A stretch of DNA of 64,000 bases from Streptomyces sp. NBC_00236 (lineage in GTDB: Bacteria > Actinomycetota > Actinomycetes > Streptomycetales > Streptomycetaceae), in contig NZ_CP108100.1 in the NCBI RefSeq assembly GCF_036195045.1, positions 7,564,001-7,628,000 on the forward strand. The letters are read 5' to 3'. Below are positions 60,834 through 64,000 of the stretch, in pieces (position 1 is the first letter of the stretch; the number at the start of each line of letters is the position of its first letter). Below the pieces are notes generated by a model, which saw only the letters and a list, made by a program, of their open reading frames with translations, was not told the DNA's origin and made no database searches. The position numbers and the translations under genes are program-made.

Positions 60834-63011
60834 ATGACCGAGAGCACGACCATCCGCTGGGAACAGGACGAGACCGGCGTCGTCACCCTCGTACTCGACG
60901 ACCCCAACCAGTCCGCCAACACCATGAACGCCGCGTTCATCGACTCGCTGGACGCCGTCGCGGCGCAGCTGACGGAACGCCGCGACGACATCCGGGGCGT
61001 CATCGTGGCCTCCGCCAAGAAGAGCTTCTTCGCCGGCGGTGACCTGCGTGACCTGATCTCCGTCACCCCCGAGACCGCAGGGGCCTCCTTCGAGGCCGGG
61101 ATGCGCGTCAAGCGCTCGCTGCGCGTCCTGGAGACGCTGGGAAAGCCGGTCGTCGCCGCCATCAACGGCGCGGCACTCGGGGGCGGTTACGAGATCGCGC
61201 TGGCCTGCCACCACCGCGTGGTGCTGGACAGCCCGGCCGCCCGCGTCGGACTTCCCGAAGTCACCCTGGGCCTGCTCCCCGGGGGCGGGGGAGTGACCCG
61301 CACGGTCCGCATGTTCGGTGTGGCGGACGCCCTGCGGAAGGTCCTCCTGGAGGGCGCCCAGTACGGACCGGCACGCGCCCTGGAGGCAGGCCTGGTCGAC
61401 GAGATCGCCGACGGGCCGGACGAACTCCTGGCCAGGGCGCGGGCGTTCATCGACGCCCATCCGCAGTCCGCGCAGCCCTGGGACGCCCCCGGGTACCGCA
61501 TCCCCGGCGGCACTCCTGCGAGCCCCGGGCTTGCCGCGCAACTCCCGGCCTTCCCCGCCCTGCTGAAGAAGAGGACCGGGGGCGCCCCCAGCCCGGCGCC
61601 CCGCAACATCATCGCGGCGGCCGTGGAGAGTTCCCAGGTCGACGTGGACACGGCCTTCGTCGTGGAAGCCGGGTACCTGACGGAACTGGTCACCGGGCAG
61701 GTCACCAAGAACATGATCCAGGCGTTCTTCTTCGACCTGCAGGCGGTCAACTCCGGCGCCGGACGCCCGAAGGGCGTCGAGGCGCGCAGCGTGACCAGGG
61801 TGGCCGTGCTCGGCGCGGGCATGATGGGCGCCGGTGTCGCCTACTCCTGCGCCAGGGCGGGCATCGACGTCGTGCTGAAGGACGTCTCCGCCCAGGCGGC
61901 GGCGAAGGGCAAGGCCCACTCCGAGAGGCTGTGTGCCAAGGCGGTCTCGCGCGGCAGGTCGACGCAGGAGGAGGCGGACGCACTGCTGGCCCGTATCACC
62001 CCGACCGCCGATGTCCAGGACCTGGCCGGCTGCGACGCGGTGATCGAGGCCGTCTTCGAGGACACCGGCCTCAAGCACAAGGTGTTCCAGGAGGTCCAGG
62101 AGGTGCTCGCCCCGGACGCACTGCTGTGCTCGAACACCTCCACCCTGCCCATCACCGTCCTCGCCGAAGGGGTCGAGCGGCCGCAGGACTTCATCGGCCT
62201 GCACTTCTTCTCGCCGGTCGACAAGATGCCGCTGGTGGAGATCATCAAGGGCGGGAAGACGGCGGAGGCAACCCTGGCGCGCGCCTTCGACCTGGTGCGG
62301 CAGATCCGCAAGACGCCGATCGTGGTCAACGACTCGCGCGGCTTCTTCACCTCCCGGGTCATCGGCCGCTTCATCGACGAGGGCGTCGCCATGGTCGGCG
62401 AGGGCATCGCCCCGGCCTCAGTCGAGCAGGCCGCAGCCCAGGCCGGCTACCCGGCCAAGGTCCTCAACCTGATGGACGAGCTCACCCTGACGCTCCCTCG
62501 CAGGATCCGCGAGGAGAGCCGCCGTGCGGTCGAGGCGGCGGGCGGGACCTGGAAGCCGCATCCGGCGGACGCCGTGGTGGACCGGATGATCGACGACTTC
62601 GGCCGCCCCGGGCGCAGCGCCGGCGCCGGCTTCTACGAGTACGACGAGAACGGCAGGCGCACCCGCCTCTGGCCGGGACTGCGCGAACACTTCACGGATC
62701 CCTCTCAGCAGCCTGCCGACCTGACCGAGATGGCGGAGCGGATGCTCTTCGTCGAGGCGCTGGACGCGGTGCGCTGCCTGGAGGAGGGTGTGCTGGTCTC
62801 GGTGGTGGACGCCAACATCGGCTCGCTCCTCGGCATCGGCTTCCCGCCGTGGACCGGTGGCGTGCTGCAGTACATCAACGGCTACGAGGGCGGCCTGCCC
62901 GGTTTCGTCGCCCGCGCGCGCGAGCTGGCCGGGAAGCACGGTGAGCGCTTCGCCCCGCCCGGACTGCTGCTGCGCAAGGCCGAGCAGGGCGAGACCTTCA
63001 CCGACGCCTGA
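60834..63011 (+). CDS. Fused enoyl-CoA hydratase / 3-hydroxyacyl-CoA dehydrogenase
   Basis: 725 residues from ATG 60834. The N-terminal crotonase domain has the oxyanion hole KSFFAGGDLRDL and ALGGGYEIALAC with the catalytic Glu residues in GGGYE and GLPEVTLGLLPGGGG. From about residue 320 the dehydrogenase domain follows: NAD loop VAVLGAGMMGAGVAYSCARA, catalytic His in GLHFFSPVDKMPLVEII and the 3HCDH tail. It performs hydration and oxidation of the beta-oxidation cycle on one chain, like FadB/FadJ. Ends before a hairpin. Confidence 0.93.
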   Translation: MTESTTIRWEQDETGVVTLVLDDPNQSANTMNAAFIDSLDAVAAQLTERRDDIRGVIVASAKKSFFAGGDLRDLISVTPETAGASFEAGMRVKRSLRVLETLGKPVVAAINGAALGGGYEIALACHHRVVLDSPAARVGLPEVTLGLLPGGGGVTRTVRMFGVADALRKVLLEGAQYGPARALEAGLVDEIADGPDELLARARAFIDAHPQSAQPWDAPGYRIPGGTPASPGLAAQLPAFPALLKKRTGGAPSPAPRNIIAAAVESSQVDVDTAFVVEAGYLTELVTGQVTKNMIQAFFFDLQAVNSGAGRPKGVEARSVTRVAVLGAGMMGAGVAYSCARAGIDVVLKDVSAQAAAKGKAHSERLCAKAVSRGRSTQEEADALLARITPTADVQDLAGCDAVIEAVFEDTGLKHKVFQEVQEVLAPDALLCSNTSTLPITVLAEGVERPQDFIGLHFFSPVDKMPLVEIIKGGKTAEATLARAFDLVRQIRKTPIVVNDSRGFFTSRVIGRFIDEGVAMVGEGIAPASVEQAAAQAGYPAKVLNLMDELTLTLPRRIREESRRAVEAAGGTWKPHPADAVVDRMIDDFGRPGRSAGAGFYEYDENGRRTRLWPGLREHFTDPSQQPADLTEMAERMLFVEALDAVRCLEEGVLVSVVDANIGSLLGIGFPPWTGGVLQYINGYEGGLPGFVARARELAGKHGERFAPPGLLLRKAEQGETFTDA

Positions 63012-63062
63012 TCCCCCCGGGCCCACGGGGCCCACCCCGAATCCGCAGCTTCCGAGCACCGG

Positions 63063-63080
63063 CCGGGCCCCGCGGCCCGG
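63063..63080 (+). terminator. Hairpin after the hydratase/dehydrogenase gene
   Basis: 7-bp stem CCGGGCC/GGCCCGG with a 4-nt loop in the 185-bp gap before the ligase gene. Moderate strength; it may separate the ligase from the operon. Confidence 0.45.
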
Positions 63081-63196
63081 ACCGCGGGAGGCCATCAGGG
63101 CCTTCCGAAGCGCTCCGCCGGCACGCCCGCCGGGGCTCCCCACCGCCCCGGTCTCCTTTCCTCAGACGTTCTCTTCCGACCCGCAAGGAGGCCCCG

Positions 63197-64000
63197 ATGA
63201 CATCAGCGCCCCGCACCACCGGCGACCTGCCCGACGACCCTGCCGACCGGACCCTGCCGCAACTCCTGGCTCGTAACGCACATGAGTACCCCCAACTCCC
63301 CGGCCTCTCCTGGCAGTCGGCAGAGGCGGACGACGGCTGGTCGACACTCACCTGGTCGGAGATCCACGAGCGGACCCGGAGGCTCGCCGCCGGCTACCTG
63401 GCCCTCGGTGTGGGCCGGGGGGACCGCGTGCTGCTGTTGATGTCCAACCGGCCCGAGCACTGGCTGTCCGACCTGGCTCTGGTCCGGCTCGGCGCGGTCC
63501 CGGTGAGCGTCTACGGCACCGCGGCCCCCGAGCAGATCACCCACATCGCCCGCAACTGCCGGGCCCGCGTCGCCGTGGTGGAGGGAGCGGCCCAGGTGCC
63601 GGTGTGGGAGGCGCTGCTGGCCGACCCCGACACCCCGCTGGAGCGCCTGGTGGTGGCCGAACCAGGCGAGGAGGGCAGCCACTTCCCGTACGCCGCACTG
63701 CTCCCCGAGTCGGTGCCGGACGAACTGTCCGGGCAACTGGACGATGCCCGCCCCGAGGACACGCTGACCGTCGTCTACACCTCCGGCACCAGCGGCGAAC
63801 CCAAGGGCGTCGTCCTGACCCACCGGCAGGTGATGGCCAACGCCCTGGCGCTGGATGCCGTGGTGGAACTGCCCCCGCACGTCGAGCACATCTGCTACCT
63901 GCCCTTCGCGCACATCGCGGAGCGGATGCTGGGCATCTATCTGCCCTGCCACCGGGCCTCGCACGTCTACCTCTGCGCGGACCCGACGGGCGTCGCAGCG
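63197..64000 (+). CDS. Long-chain acyl-CoA synthetase, C-terminus outside window
   Basis: From ATG 63197 with AAGGAGG upstream; the first 268 residues are visible and the frame runs off the right edge. Adenylate-forming family P-loop TVVYTSGTSGEPKGVVLTH, and before it WSEIHERTRRLAAGYLALGV with SNRPEHWLSDLALVRLGA. LPFAHIAERMLGIYLP matches FadD15/long-chain ligase types. It would activate isoprenoid acids produced by OxiAB to acyl-CoA using ATP, feeding the operon upstream. Confidence 0.92.
   Translation, partial: MTSAPRTTGDLPDDPADRTLPQLLARNAHEYPQLPGLSWQSAEADDGWSTLTWSEIHERTRRLAAGYLALGVGRGDRVLLLMSNRPEHWLSDLALVRLGAVPVSVYGTAAPEQITHIARNCRARVAVVEGAAQVPVWEALLADPDTPLERLVVAEPGEEGSHFPYAALLPESVPDELSGQLDDARPEDTLTVVYTSGTSGEPKGVVLTHRQVMANALALDAVVELPPHVEHICYLPFAHIAERMLGIYLPCHRASHVYLCADPTGVAA

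Overview
The window reads as chromosomal DNA of a Streptomyces or a close relative. It has very high GC, many GTG starts with short stop/start overlaps, Tat-type signal peptides, F420-linked enzyme families, a conservon (cvnABCD) and a TipAL-like MerR regulator. No CRISPR array, complete insertion sequence, integrase or origin was seen. Assignments come from reading motifs and from memory of the families; no database search was run.

Layout. 0-8 kb holds ordinary accessory genes: two adjacent STM4015-type proteins, two small hypotheticals, a TetR regulator with a Glu/Leu/Phe/Val-type dehydrogenase, a flavin-reductase-like protein, a metallo-beta-lactamase-fold hydrolase and an ArsR-like regulator. 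8-10 kb is a secreted C39 peptidase plus esterase pair closed by a clean terminator. 10.4-14.5 kb is a conservon with an added GAF protein. 14.5-30.3 kb is a glycan and glycoprotein utilisation locus. On the minus strand it has an M60 metallopeptidase, a PL8 polysaccharide lyase and a DUF2264 protein, and separately a 2-hydroxyacid dehydrogenase and a LacI regulator. On the plus strand it has two ABC permeases, a binding lipoprotein, an M1 peptidase and a beta-helix/discoidin protein. The same 10-bp element lies in the promoter region of both arms.

30-34 kb has a TetR regulator divergent from an NAD(P)-binding epimerase-like gene, and a two-subunit transketolase with a MerR-type promoter. tRNA-Pro(GGG) at 34.14 kb starts a disturbed stretch reaching about 41.6 kb. 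That stretch holds a decayed nitrilase-like gene, a haloperoxidase-like hydrolase, an N-terminal remnant of a sulfite-oxidase-like gene, two RNHCP zinc-ribbon genes, rsgA with a methyltransferase, and a TipAL-like regulator. A 46-bp hairpin sequence lies at both ends.

42-64 kb is a rubber (poly-cis-1,4-isoprene) degradation locus. It has two latex-clearing oxygenases (lcp), the Mo/Fe-S aldehyde oxidoreductase oxiBA, regulators, an alcohol dehydrogenase, alpha-methylacyl-CoA racemase, acyl-CoA dehydrogenase, thiolase, a fused hydratase/3-hydroxyacyl-CoA dehydrogenase and an acyl-CoA ligase cut by the window end. Together these could cleave the polymer outside the cell, oxidise the aldehyde ends, activate the acids and carry methyl-branched chains through beta-oxidation.

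Between oxiA and the second lcp, on the opposite strand, is a tightly packed five-gene operon: a 58-residue peptide, an unknown protein, two paralogous proteins of unknown function and a beta-lactamase-family serine hydrolase. This is the best candidate here for an undescribed system, possibly one that makes or processes a peptide.
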